Shown here piece after piece: positions 54,106 to 63,270 of a stretch of 64,000 bases of DNA; the first letter of the stretch is position 1; each line of letters begins with the position of its first letter. A program made the translations under genes and the position numbers. The notes beneath the pieces were generated by a model. That model was not told the DNA's origin. It made no database searches and worked only from the letters and a program-made list of their open reading frames with translations. Origin of the DNA: Campylobacter showae CSUNSWCD (GTDB taxonomy: Bacteria; Campylobacterota; Campylobacteria; Campylobacterales; Campylobacteraceae); the NCBI RefSeq assembly GCF_000313615.1, contig NZ_AMZQ01000007.1:124001-188000 (forward strand), given 5' to 3'.

Positions 54106-55311
54106 TTATTTTTGCTCAAAATCCTTCCATGGATTTATGTAGTATGTGCCGCGTCCTGCGCGTTTTGCTTTATAAAGGGCGTCATCGGCGCGTTGAAGCA
54201 GTAGATCAAACGATCCGTGTCCGATTTGACCCTCTGCGATGCCGGCGCTTACGGATAGCCTGTTAAATAGTGGATTTTCTTGACAAATTTTAAAAAATCG
54301 GTCGATCAAAATTTGCACGCGAGATGCGATGCTTTGCATATTTGCGCCGTCTGTAAATATCGATATAAACTCGTCGCCGCCGATACGTACGTTCATTGCA
54401 TCGTTAAAAATCTCTTTTATTAGATCTGATATTGCGACTAGGGCCTTGTCGCCGGCTTGGTGTCCGTGTTCGTCGTTTACCTGTTTAAAGCGGTCTAGAT
54501 CCATATAAAGTATGCTCATGCGCGTGGTTTTTAGCTTACTTAAAAAGGCATCCAGCTGGTTGCGGTTGGCTAGTCCCGTAAGTTGGTCGTAATGGGCTAG
54601 ATGTTCGATGTTTTGCAGATACTCGTACTCTTTCGTCACGTCGCGAGCGATGCCGATGGTGCCGATAATCGTCATTCCGTCAAATATCGGCGTTTTATAT
54701 GTTTTTAGTTTATTTAGCTTTCCGTCAGCTTTTACTATATCTTCGCTAAGGAGGCTAGTCTTGTTTGCGGCGGCATGATCGGAGCGTCCATAGGCTGTTT
54801 TAGATGTATTTTGAGCGCAGTATGCGTTATGGCCGTTAAGGAATTCTTTTACATCTATATATAATCCATCGGCATCCTTAAACCAGATTGTATCTGGAGA
54901 TGAGTTTATGATGGTTTCTAGCCAGGCTTTTTGCAACCATGCTTCTTTTCGTTCGGCGATTAAATTTAGCGCTTTTTCAAAGTAAAAATCGTCTAAATTT
55001 GCAGCTTGCGGCCAAATTTCATCTGCGGCCTCTTTTTGCTCGCTCGTTATCTTTGCGGTATCCTTTGCGTAAATCGCCAAAAAGCCGTTTTCGCCGATAC
55101 GTTTTTTTAGCTCGGTTAAATTTATCTCGCAATCCTGGCTTGCGATGATTAGATACTGGTGCTCGTCTGGGATGGGCACAGGGATGTCGCAGGCGCTTTT
55201 TATGAGTTCAAATTTATGCTCAAAGCGCGGTTTGGACGGTATTTTGTTGTATTGTTCAAATTTATTTTTTACATCTTGGGTTAAACAAATATGCAGTTTG
55301 ACGCGGTACAT
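54106..55311 (-). CDS. PAS-GGDEF diguanylate cyclase
   Basis: 401 residues. A variable N-terminal part (1-125), a PAS-type sensor (about 128-230, ETIINSSPDTIWFKDADGLY), and a GGDEF domain (235-395) with DQLTGLANRNQLD, LYMDLDRFKQVND and the active loop GGDEF at 311-315. The inhibitory RxxD site just before the loop is absent (the sequence there is FNDAM), so feedback control is likely lacking. It makes cyclic di-GMP in response to an unknown signal. Good AAGGGGG ribosome site. Confidence 0.93.
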   Translation of the reverse strand: MYRVKLHICLTQDVKNKFEQYNKIPSKPRFEHKFELIKSACDIPVPIPDEHQYLIIASQDCEINLTELKKRIGENGFLAIYAKDTAKITSEQKEAADEIWPQAANLDDFYFEKALNLIAERKEAWLQKAWLETIINSSPDTIWFKDADGLYIDVKEFLNGHNAYCAQNTSKTAYGRSDHAAANKTSLLSEDIVKADGKLNKLKTYKTPIFDGMTIIGTIGIARDVTKEYEYLQNIEHLAHYDQLTGLANRNQLDAFLSKLKTTRMSILYMDLDRFKQVNDEHGHQAGDKALVAISDLIKEIFNDAMNVRIGGDEFISIFTDGANMQSIASRVQILIDRFFKICQENPLFNRLSVSAGIAEGQIGHGSFDLLLQRADDALYKAKRAGRGTYYINPWKDFEQK

Positions 55312-55613
55312 GATCCCCCTTTATTTTTTGGTTATGGTACAGCAGGATAGCTTTAACGAGGCTTTCGGGTGGATTTAAGGTATGGAATCAAAATAAATTT
55401 ATAAATATCGACGGTTAAATTTGGGGGCAAATTTTATGAAAAGAAAGTGGCGGACTTTGCTAAATTTATAAAATTTGACAAAGCCGGCCGTAACCATAAA
55501 AACATCAAGAAATTAAGCCTGAACGAATCCAGGCAACTAAAGGAGTGCATAATTTACGGACCGACCGCCGAGCCCTATAGACCCGTGCGGCGCCGTAAAT
55601 TTGCAAATTTAAA
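55312..55613. other. Spacer between the TRAP operon and the diguanylate cyclase
   Basis: No gene recognised; an open frame running into the DctM region on the plus strand is a shadow without ribosome site. Confidence 0.45.
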
Positions 55614-56897
55614 TCAGCCTCCGTACATCAGCCTCGGTAACCAAAGCGAGATCTCCGGGATATACGTCACTAAAATAAGTCCGACAAATAGCGTCAAAGT
55701 CCATGGCAAGCACGCTACGATGACGTCTTTTAGATTCATGCCCGTTAGGCCGCTCGCGACGAATAAATTTAAGCCCACGGGCGGCGTGATCATGCCGATT
55801 TCCATATTTACGATGAGTAGGATACCAAAGTGCACCGGATCCACGCCTAGCGCAGTCGCGATCGGTAGCAGTAGCGGCACCATGATCATAACGACCGATG
55901 ATGGCTCCATAAACTGTCCCATGATGAAAAGTAGGATGTTTACGATGATTAAAAAGCCTATCTTGCCGATATTTGCGGCTAGGATGCTATCTGCTATCGT
56001 CTGCGGGATGTTTTCGCTAGTTAGCAGATACGCAAACACGACCGCGTTTGCGATGATGAAAAATATCATCGCCGTCGTGATGGCAGACTCTAGGCAGATG
56101 TCCCATAGGTCTTTAAATTTGATATCCTTATAGACAAATAGCGAAATAATCAGCGCATATATCGCGCTCGCCGCCGCAGCCTCTGTTGGTGTAAAAATGC
56201 CGCCGTAGATACCGCCGATAACGACTACTACGATTAGTAGCGCCCAAAACGCCTTGCCGAATTTTTTTACTCGCTCGCTCCAAGGCTCGGGCGTAGTAGC
56301 TTTAAATCCGAGTTTTTTCGCTCCGATATAAGTCTGAAGTATCATCATGCCGCCTAGCATCAGCCCAGGCACTACGCCCGCCATAAATAGCTGCGCGATA
56401 CTGACCTCAGCTGTCACGCCGTAAACGATCATAACGACCGAAGGCGGGATGAGGATGCCTAGAGAGCCCGCGGTTGTGATGCCGCCCACGGCGTATTCTT
56501 TTGGATAGCCTGCTTCTTTAATCGCGACAAACATGATAGATCCTATCGCTACGACCGTAGCAGGCGAGCTACCAGAAACCGCAGCAAATATAACGCACGC
56601 AAATATCGCGCTCATCGGTAGGCCGCCTGGCAGGTGTCCGACCATGGATTTAGCAAAATCTATAATGCGTCTAGCAGAACCGCCCTTGCTCAGTAAATTT
56701 CCAGCTAGGATAAACATCGGAATCGCCATGAGGGCAAATTTGTTGATACCGTCAAAGATGAGCTGAGGTATCGTCGCAACGTCAAGATCGGTAAAAAGAA
56801 GCATCGTGATAACCGTGCTAGCTCCAAGCGAAACGGCGACGGGAACGCCTATTAGCATGAGGCCAAACAGCGAGATAAACAAAAATGCGATGGTCAT
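55614..56897 (-). CDS. dctM: TRAP transporter large permease DctM
   Basis: 427 residues, about twelve membrane helices, beginning IAFLFISLFGLMLIGVPVAV. Typical motifs: MAIPMFILAGNLLSKGG, GITTAGSLGILIPPSVVMIVYG, and MITPPVGLNLFVASGL. It drives sodium-coupled uptake of organic acids with DctQ and DctP. Last gene of dctP-dctQ-dctM; a nine-base spacer with AAGGAGAG precedes it. Confidence 0.96.
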   Translation of the reverse strand: MTIAFLFISLFGLMLIGVPVAVSLGASTVITMLLFTDLDVATIPQLIFDGINKFALMAIPMFILAGNLLSKGGSARRIIDFAKSMVGHLPGGLPMSAIFACVIFAAVSGSSPATVVAIGSIMFVAIKEAGYPKEYAVGGITTAGSLGILIPPSVVMIVYGVTAEVSIAQLFMAGVVPGLMLGGMMILQTYIGAKKLGFKATTPEPWSERVKKFGKAFWALLIVVVVIGGIYGGIFTPTEAAAASAIYALIISLFVYKDIKFKDLWDICLESAITTAMIFFIIANAVVFAYLLTSENIPQTIADSILAANIGKIGFLIIVNILLFIMGQFMEPSSVVMIMVPLLLPIATALGVDPVHFGILLIVNMEIGMITPPVGLNLFVASGLTGMNLKDVIVACLPWTLTLFVGLILVTYIPEISLWLPRLMYGG

Positions 56898-56906
56898 AGG
56901 CTCTCC

Positions 56907-57449
56907 TTAGCTTTTCTTGACCGAGTCGCGTATCATCTCGGCTTCGTTGTTTACGATGACTTTATCCGAAGGCGTCATAGCGATCTGGAAAATTTTCTCT
57001 CCGGCACGGTAGCTAGCACCCAAAAACGCTATCGGAAGTACCAGCATCGGCACCCACTGCGGCACGCCTAGATCCACACTCATAAAATCAAGCTCGATCA
57101 TCACCTGTAGATACTGCACGCTATAAACTACGACAAATATCAAAAATACCGTCGTTAGAATGTTTGCGAAGATGAGGTAGGCCTTGGCGATAGGAGCGGG
57201 AAATCTCTCGATCAAAATCGTAACCGAGATATGTATGCCCTTTCTAAAGCCGTAAGCGGCGGCAAAAAACGCTGACCAGATAAAAAGGTAGTTGGTTAGC
57301 TCGCCGGCCCACGACCAGCCCGTGTTAAAGCAATACCTCATCACGACGTTAACAAAGGCTAGCAGCGTGCCTGCAGCGATGCCTAGCACCGCCACGGTTT
57401 TGTTTACCGAGGCAATGCCGACATCTAAAATCTCAAAAAACTTGCCCAT
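56907..57449 (-). CDS. dctQ: TRAP transporter small permease DctQ
   Basis: 180 residues, four membrane helices: AVLGIAAGTLLAFVNVVMRY first, and WAGELTNYLFIWSAFFAAAYGFRKGIHISV (ends given) as the DctQ signature. It bridges the substrate-binding protein to the large permease. Six bases after dctP. Confidence 0.95.
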   Translation of the reverse strand: MGKFFEILDVGIASVNKTVAVLGIAAGTLLAFVNVVMRYCFNTGWSWAGELTNYLFIWSAFFAAAYGFRKGIHISVTILIERFPAPIAKAYLIFANILTTVFLIFVVVYSVQYLQVMIELDFMSVDLGVPQWVPMLVLPIAFLGASYRAGEKIFQIAMTPSDKVIVNNEAEMIRDSVKKS

Positions 57450-57455
57450 AAAAGC

Positions 57456-58454
57456 CTACTTCGTATTTATCGTTTTTTCTACTAGGTCTTGACCGATTAC
57501 GTTGTAAAAGTTCGGATAAATCGGCTTCATAGCTTCCGCCCATTTGCCCTTTTGATCGGCGTTTAGCTCGATGATCTCAAGCTTTTTGGTCTCACTTGCG
57601 AATTTTTTAAGCTCGCTTAAAATATGCTCTTCTTCCTTGGCCGTCTCTTCGCGCTCAAACGCCGTAGCTTCTTTTAGAGCTTGCGTTACGTGAGCCTTCA
57701 TATCATCAGGCAAACCTTTCCAAAATTTCTCGCTCATAACGACTAAATATCCCAAATATCCGTGAGATGAAAGCGTTAAAGAGCTTTGCGCCTCGTAAAA
57801 TTTGGAGTTGTAGAAGTTTGATAGCGGGTTTTCAGTTGCATCGACTACGCCTTGCTGAAGGGCCGGATAAACCTCTGAAAACGGCAATACTTGCGGGTTG
57901 CCGCCGACTACTTTGATCTGCTCTTCAAGCACTTTTGAGCTTTGGATACGGAATTTTTGTCCTTTAGCGTCCGCAGGCTCTACGATAGGCTTTTTGCTAG
58001 AGCTAAAATGCTTAAATCCTGCGTCCCAAAAATCAAGCGCGATAAAGCCTTTTTTAGCAATCATATCTTTTAGAGCTTGTCCGACTTCGCCGTCTTGAAC
58101 AGCGTAAAGATGGGCGTTGTCTCTAAAGATAAACGGCAGGTCAAATAGCTGAAACTGCGGCACTATCGGCGTAAATTTAGAAAAACTAGGCGCAGCCATC
58201 TGTACGTTGCCCAGCTTTAGCGCTCCAAAAACTCTATCGTCGTCCATCAGCGATGCGGCAGGATATACCTCGACCTTGATCGCTCCGCCGCTAAGCTCGC
58301 CGACACGTTTTGCAAAAAAGTCGGCAGCCTTGCCTTTTGGTGTAGAGGCGGCCACGACGTGGGAGAATTTGATCGTGTATGTTTTGCCTGCGGCAAACGC
58401 GCTGCCCGCAAGCGCGCAAGAAAGAAGCAGTGCGGAAAGTAACTTAATTTTCAT
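57456..58454 (-). CDS. dctP: TRAP transporter solute-binding protein DctP
   Basis: 332 residues, signal peptide KIKLLSALLLSCALAGSAFA. The mature part has the DctP layout: IKFSHVVAASTPKGKAADFF, the conserved Arg in FRIQSSKVLEEQIKVVGGNP that binds the substrate carboxylate, and DATENPLSNFYNSKF. It captures a C4-dicarboxylate or similar acid in the periplasm. Substrate is not certain from sequence. First gene of the operon. Confidence 0.95.
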   Translation of the reverse strand: MKIKLLSALLLSCALAGSAFAAGKTYTIKFSHVVAASTPKGKAADFFAKRVGELSGGAIKVEVYPAASLMDDDRVFGALKLGNVQMAAPSFSKFTPIVPQFQLFDLPFIFRDNAHLYAVQDGEVGQALKDMIAKKGFIALDFWDAGFKHFSSSKKPIVEPADAKGQKFRIQSSKVLEEQIKVVGGNPQVLPFSEVYPALQQGVVDATENPLSNFYNSKFYEAQSSLTLSSHGYLGYLVVMSEKFWKGLPDDMKAHVTQALKEATAFEREETAKEEEHILSELKKFASETKKLEIIELNADQKGKWAEAMKPIYPNFYNVIGQDLVEKTINTK

Positions 58455-58810
58455 CTGTGATCCTTTTGTAAAGATTAGCTAAATCAGCTAGGTGCAATTA
58501 TAATTCATAAAAAAGCGGCTGCGTGAAAATGTTTCGACTTTTTGCAATAAATTTCAAATATATGTGTAAATATGTAACACTATCTCAAATTTGACTGTCA
58601 AATTTGAGAGCAGGCCAAAGTAAAATATAATGTTAAAAAGACTAAATGTTACGAAAATACACATTATTTTTATCAAATTTGACCTCCTTGTGCGGCGAGA
58701 CGAGTTAAATTTGATAAAACGGAAGCATCGGCGGGTTTGTTTGTGCGTTAATAAATTAATTACTATTTTATTGCTATAATACGGATAAATTTTATTACAA
58801 AGGAAAAATT
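58455..58810. other. Divergent spacer between dctP and sodB
   Basis: AT-rich, about 356 bp, no gene. It should hold the dctP promoter on the left and the sodB promoter (58773-58781) on the right. No repeated operator was recognised. Confidence 0.5.
58773..58781 (+). promoter_or_regulatory. Extended -10 promoter of sodB
   Basis: TGCTATAAT, 29 bp before the sodB ATG, preceded by a T-rich stretch (TTACTATTTTAT), as is usual upstream of Campylobacter -10 boxes. Confidence 0.65.
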
Positions 58811-59461
58811 ATGTTTGAACTTAGAAAACTGCCTTTCGATCCGAAAGCAAACGCCGTCGTAAGCGAGGAAACCTGTAACTATCACCACGGCAAACACCAC
58901 CAAACCTATATCAATAACCTAAATAATTTGATAAAAGGTACCGAGTTTGAGGGCGCTAGCCTCTTTGATATCTTGGTAAAAAGCTCCGGCGGCCTGTTTA
59001 ACAACGCAGCTCAGGTCTATAACCACGACTTTTACTGGGATTGTATCGCGAAAAAAAGCCAAATGAGCGACGAGCTAAAGGCACGCCTAGAAAAAGATAT
59101 TCCAAATTTTAAAGAGGAGTTTTTAAAGGCTGCGACTACGCTTTTTGGCTCAGGCTGGGCATGGCTAGTTTATAATCCAAAGGAGGACAAACTGCAGATC
59201 GTACAAACTAGCAACGCGCAAACTCCGGTAACGGACGGCTTGGTGCCACTTCTAGTCGCGGACGTTTGGGAGCACGCATACTACGTAGATCACAGAAATG
59301 CGCGCCCGGCGTATTTGGAGAAGTTGTTTGAAAACATCAATTGGGATTTCGTCTCGAGCGCTTACGAGTGGGCGTTAAAAGAGGGGCTAAATTCGGTTAA
59401 ATTTTACGTTTCCGAGCTTCACGGCGGCGCTAAATCTTGCTGCGGTTGCGGCTGCCATTAA
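58811..59461 (+). CDS. sodB: Iron superoxide dismutase with Cys-rich tail
   Basis: Removes superoxide. 216 residues. Metal ligands H26, H72 (NHDFYW), D151 and H155 (DVWEHAYYVDH). The AAQVYNHDFYW segment (Gln68) and FGSGWAWLV mark the Fe type. After the usual end (VKFYVSELH) it has a tail, GGAKSCCGCGCH, with four cysteines and a final histidine, absent from typical SodB as I know it. ATG behind AAAGGAAA, and its own promoter. Confidence 0.96.
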   Translation: MFELRKLPFDPKANAVVSEETCNYHHGKHHQTYINNLNNLIKGTEFEGASLFDILVKSSGGLFNNAAQVYNHDFYWDCIAKKSQMSDELKARLEKDIPNFKEEFLKAATTLFGSGWAWLVYNPKEDKLQIVQTSNAQTPVTDGLVPLLVADVWEHAYYVDHRNARPAYLEKLFENINWDFVSSAYEWALKEGLNSVKFYVSELHGGAKSCCGCGCH

Positions 59462-59548
59462 TGCCAAAAATTCGCCGGTTTCGCTAGTTTTTTAAGAGCG
59501 GCGATAAATTTGCGGTGGCTTATTTTTCTAAACAAGCGTAAGTCCGCG

Positions 59549-59594
59549 AGTAAACTTAGCCTTGAGCAACGACTCCTTCTTGGCTAAGTTTACT
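59549..59594. terminator. 13-bp perfect inverted repeat behind sodB
   Basis: AGTAAACTTAGCC (59549-59561) and GGCTAAGTTTACT (59582-59594) match perfectly around a 20-base loop. It lies 87 bp after sodB and 57 bp before the lipoprotein gene, and is followed by TTTATATAAA. It may be the sodB terminator or an operator of the lipoprotein gene. Confidence 0.55.
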
Positions 59595-59650
59595 TTATAT
59601 AAACTATTTTGAAGTAATATTCGAGTCTCATTTCACAAAAAAGGACGAAA

Positions 59651-60016
59651 ATGAAGAAGTTTTTAGTTTCATCTTTGGCGGCTTTTGCTGCAGTTGCTAT
59701 GCTTAGCGGTTGCCACGCGCACAAAAGCGAGAGCGCAAACAAAGCACAAATCACCAAATCAGAAGCTGAAGTTATTAAATTTACAGGCGTAAACGACCCG
59801 AAATACGTCGTTAGACTAAGCTCTACCGATAAATTTAACACAGCCCTGCTAGAAGACAGCAAAGGTCACAAAATCAACCTTAAAAACGCAGTCACTGCAA
59901 GCGGCGTAAGACTAGCGAACGACGATATCGGTACAGAGATAACGTTTAAACGCGGCGAAGGTATCCTAAACCTTGCAAAAGGCGGCGAGGATATTTTCTT
60001 AAGATACGACGAATAA
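59651..60016 (+). CDS. Lipoprotein, MliC-like (lysozyme inhibitor)
   Basis: 121 residues. Signal peptide with lipobox AMLSGC (Cys at residue 22). The mature domain ends in KINLKNAVTASGVRLANDDI and ITFKRGEGILNLAKGG, matching the Ala-Ser-Gly-x-[RK] and lysine-Gly motif of MliC/PliC C-type lysozyme inhibitors; this is a pattern match. It would sit on the outer membrane and protect peptidoglycan from host lysozyme. Good AAGGA ribosome site. Confidence 0.75.
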   Translation: MKKFLVSSLAAFAAVAMLSGCHAHKSESANKAQITKSEAEVIKFTGVNDPKYVVRLSSTDKFNTALLEDSKGHKINLKNAVTASGVRLANDDIGTEITFKRGEGILNLAKGGEDIFLRYDE

Positions 60017-60023
60017 AAACTTT

Positions 60024-60044
60024 CCCGCCGAATTTTACGGCGGG
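60024..60044 (+). terminator. Stem-loop behind the lipoprotein gene
   Basis: CCCGCCG (60024-60030) and CGGCGGG (60038-60044), perfect, loop of seven. GC-rich stem eight bases after the stop; a C/T-rich run, not a pure T tract, follows. Confidence 0.7.
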
Positions 60045-60349
60045 ACTCTCTCTCCCTCAAATTTACCAAATTTAACTCCCGCAAAATCTCGTCAAATTTG
60101 AACTTTCGCTTGTTTTTTATCTTTATTTTAAATTTGCTCAAATTTAATATCTCTTATCAAAAACGGCTTTGTGTTAAATTTTAATAGCCCTCTATAAAAT
60201 CCCCAAATATACGTGCTTTCAAAGTGATTTTAAACTTAAAAATGACATTTTCAAAATGCCCGTAGAGCAAATTTCGGTCACTAAATTTTAAGCCAACTTT
60301 GCCTATACTTTCGTCAAATTTATCATCAAAATTTAACGTAAGGAATGAA
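60045..60349. other. Spacer upstream of nrdD
   Basis: About 305 bp, AT-rich, with several AAATTT copies and no gene. A TATACT at 60304-60309 is a possible -10. No NrdR-box pair was recognised. Confidence 0.4.
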
Positions 60350-62455
60350 ATGAAATTTATCCTAAAACGCGACGGCACGAAGCAAGAATACCTCCCGTAT
60401 AAAATCCAAGACGCGATCAAAAAAGCCTTTGAAAGCGAGTCTAAAGAGTACGACGACAAGGTCTTTTTAGACGTGATGGGGCGCGTGTTTGACAGCGAAG
60501 TTTTGAGCGTCGAGGACGTGCAAGACTACATCGAAAAGGCGCTTTTTAACGCGGGACACTTCGACGTGATGAAGAGCTTTATGCTCTACCGCCACACGCA
60601 CAAGCTTCAGCGCGAGCAAATTTTAGGACTAAACGAAGACACCACCTACATCAACTCCACCCAAACCATCAGCGAGTACATCAACGGCACCGACTGGCGA
60701 ATTCTCGCCAACTCAAACACCAGCTACTCAAACGCCGGCCTCATTAACAACACCGCGGGCAAGGTCATCGCCAACTACTGGCTAGATAAGGTGTATAGCA
60801 AAGAAGAGGGCCTAGCGCACCGAAACGGCGACTATCACATCCACGACTTAGACTGTCTTACCGGCTACTGCGCTGGCTGGAGCCTTAGGGCGCTATTAAA
60901 CGAGGGCTTTAACGGAGTGCGCGGCAGGGTCGAGAGTAAGGCGCCAAAGCACTTTAGAGAGGCGCTATATCAGATGGCAAATTTCCTCGGCATTTTGCAA
61001 AGCGAGTGGGCTGGCGCGCAGGCGTTTAGTAGCTTTGACACATATCTTGCGCCTTACGTTTTCCGCGACAAGTTAAGCGATAAAGAGATCAAAAAGGCGA
61101 TAACGAGCTTTATCTTTAACCTAAACGTGCCGGCTCGCTGGGGTCAGAGTCCGTTTACCAACGTAACGATCGACATCACCTGCCCGAGTGATCTACGCGA
61201 TCAGATCCCGACGCGCGAGGATAGGCATATATTTAGCGACCTTGAGGACGATGAGCTAGCTAAAGAGGCGCAAAAACGCGGCTTTAACAAGCTAACCGAT
61301 ATGACCTACCGCGCCTTTGAGCCCGAGATGAACCGCATAGATAAGGCCTTTTACGAGATCATGACCGAGGGCGACAAGTGCTCACAGCCGTTTACTTTCC
61401 CGATCCCTACCGTAAATATCACCGAGGACTTCGACTGGGACAGCGAGGTGGCGAAGGTACTTTTTGAAAACACCGCAAAAATGGGTTCGAGCTATTTTCA
61501 AAATTTCGTCGGCTCTCAGTACACAGTTGATGAAAACGGCAACCGCATCGCAAACGACAAGGCCTATAAGCCGGGACACGTACGCTCGATGTGCTGCCGC
61601 TTGCAGCTAGATTTACGCGAGCTGCTAAAGCGCGGTGGAGGGCTGTTTGGTAGTGCAGAGATGACGGGCAGTATCGGCGTCGTGACGTTAAATTTAGCTC
61701 GACTAGGCTATCTATATAAAGGCGATAAAAAGGGGCTCTACACACGCCTTGAATATCTGCTAAATTTAGCTAAATCTACGCTTGAAAAAAAGCGCAAATT
61801 TATCCAGGAAATGTACGAACGCGGCCTGTATCCGTATACCGCGCGCTATCTAAAGCACTTTAATAATCACTTTAGCACCATCGGCATCAACGGCATGAAC
61901 GAGCTTTTAAGAAACTTCACGAACAACAAAGAAAACATCGCGACTGATTTTGGGCGAGAGTTTGCGATCGAGATGATCGAGTTTTTACGCGGTAAAATTC
62001 GCGAGTTTCAAGAGAGCACCGGCAACCTTTATAATCTCGAAGCCACGCCTGCCGAGGGCACGACGTATCGCTTCGCCAAAGAGGATAAAAAGCGCTATCC
62101 CGACATCATCCAGGCCGGTTTTGGCGAAAATATCTACTACACCAACTCCACGCAGCTACCGGCAAATTTCACCGACGATGCGTTCGAGGCGCTTGATTTG
62201 CAAGACGAACTGCAAAGCTCCTACACGGGCGGCACGGTGCTGCACCTATACATGAAGGAGCGGATCAGCTCGGCCGAAGCATGCAAAGACCTCGTGCGCG
62301 GCGTGATAAATAACTACAAGCTGCCATACATCACGATAACGCCGGTCTTTAGCGTCTGCGCCAAGCACGGCTACATCAGCGGCGAGCACGAATACTGCCC
62401 TAAATGCGACGAGGAGCTTTTGGCTAAATTTAAGGCTGAAAATAGCGTAAAGTAG
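60350..62455 (+). CDS. nrdD: Anaerobic ribonucleotide reductase NrdD, lacking glycyl-radical end
   Basis: Class III reductase that makes dNTPs without oxygen. 701 residues: ATP-cone (FILKRDGTKQEYLPYKIQDA), a long (beta/alpha) barrel with HDLDCLTGYCAGWSLR, and SMCCRLQLD as a thiyl-radical cysteine candidate. Near the end are CAKHG and CPKC of the zinc motif. Normally a segment with Arg-x-x-Gly-Tyr follows, whose glycine holds the radical; here the protein ends 15 residues after CPKC. No further fragment is found before 62605. The ATG at 60350 follows AAGGA; an upstream in-frame start at 60299 has no ribosome site. No nrdG is seen. Confidence 0.92.
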   Translation: MKFILKRDGTKQEYLPYKIQDAIKKAFESESKEYDDKVFLDVMGRVFDSEVLSVEDVQDYIEKALFNAGHFDVMKSFMLYRHTHKLQREQILGLNEDTTYINSTQTISEYINGTDWRILANSNTSYSNAGLINNTAGKVIANYWLDKVYSKEEGLAHRNGDYHIHDLDCLTGYCAGWSLRALLNEGFNGVRGRVESKAPKHFREALYQMANFLGILQSEWAGAQAFSSFDTYLAPYVFRDKLSDKEIKKAITSFIFNLNVPARWGQSPFTNVTIDITCPSDLRDQIPTREDRHIFSDLEDDELAKEAQKRGFNKLTDMTYRAFEPEMNRIDKAFYEIMTEGDKCSQPFTFPIPTVNITEDFDWDSEVAKVLFENTAKMGSSYFQNFVGSQYTVDENGNRIANDKAYKPGHVRSMCCRLQLDLRELLKRGGGLFGSAEMTGSIGVVTLNLARLGYLYKGDKKGLYTRLEYLLNLAKSTLEKKRKFIQEMYERGLYPYTARYLKHFNNHFSTIGINGMNELLRNFTNNKENIATDFGREFAIEMIEFLRGKIREFQESTGNLYNLEATPAEGTTYRFAKEDKKRYPDIIQAGFGENIYYTNSTQLPANFTDDAFEALDLQDELQSSYTGGTVLHLYMKERISSAEACKDLVRGVINNYKLPYITITPVFSVCAKHGYISGEHEYCPKCDEELLAKFKAENSVK

Positions 62456-62604
62456 GCTAAATTTGAGCGGCGAAGCTGGGTTTTGCCCAATGGTGTTTAT
62501 TGTGTTTGGCTTTTGGTATATTTTAGCCCCATACAAGAATCCGACTTATTGTTTTGCAAAGAACAATCTTTTATAGAATAATAGTATTTTTGTTAAGGAT
62601 AGAA

Positions 62605-63270
62605 ATGGATTTTAATGGTCAAATCTTAAGAACTTGTGAAATTATAGATAAAAATCTTGCGAATAATAACTTGTGTGATGAACGAGGATTCGTTAGTCAA
62701 GTTATCTTATCTCAGCTTAGAAATTTAGTAGAGTATATTTTTCAAAAAATTCACTCCGGCGAAGAAAAAATAGATACTAATGAGTATCAGCAGACAATTA
62801 ATGAAAATGCTATTAAATACATCAAATCAAAGGGCGGAAATTTTACTTTTTTAATTCGTTTCCATAATTTTTTAGATAAATCTGTCTCGCATTACACACT
62901 TAGTGAAAATTCATCTGAACGTTTAATGCTTAAGTATTTTATGTATTTGGTCGAGTGTAAAAATTTTTTAGGAGAGCGATACAATATTGAAGTACTTAGA
63001 AATCTTGACAAATTCCCGCTTAATTTAGATAAGAAATTTATGGAATATTATGAAAAGATTGCAGATAAACTAGAAAATCAGGGTATTTTAAATAATTATC
63101 ATAAAGAAAACGGCGTTTACTACATAACAAAAATAAAGCCATTTATTGTAAAAGGACAAATTTATTATGAAGTAACTTTTGTTAATGCAGTAGATAATTT
63201 TAGTAAATTTGATAAATTAATTGCATTTTGTAAATTTAGAGTTTTTGATAATTATGCCGTTAATCTATGA
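62605..63270 (+). CDS. AT-rich island protein 1, unknown
   Basis: 221 residues from the ATG behind AAGGA (62595-62599). Text such as GFVSQVILSQLRNLVEYIFQ and NSSERLMLKYFMYLVECKNFLG is helical; the second half has IKPFIVKGQIYYEVTFVNAV and SKFDKLIAFCKF, a beta-rich domain. GC content is clearly far below that of its neighbours and the usual AAATTTGAC motif is nearly missing. It overlaps the next gene by four bases (ATGA). I have an impression that similar sequence occurs as the N-terminal part of a long helicase-like defence protein, but cannot confirm this. Confidence 0.65.
   Translation: MDFNGQILRTCEIIDKNLANNNLCDERGFVSQVILSQLRNLVEYIFQKIHSGEEKIDTNEYQQTINENAIKYIKSKGGNFTFLIRFHNFLDKSVSHYTLSENSSERLMLKYFMYLVECKNFLGERYNIEVLRNLDKFPLNLDKKFMEYYEKIADKLENQGILNNYHKENGVYYITKIKPFIVKGQIYYEVTFVNAVDNFSKFDKLIAFCKFRVFDNYAVNL

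Noticed and set aside
55447-56133. Long plus-strand frame over the dctM end
   Set aside because: It is mostly the complement of dctM; the part outside it has no start signal.
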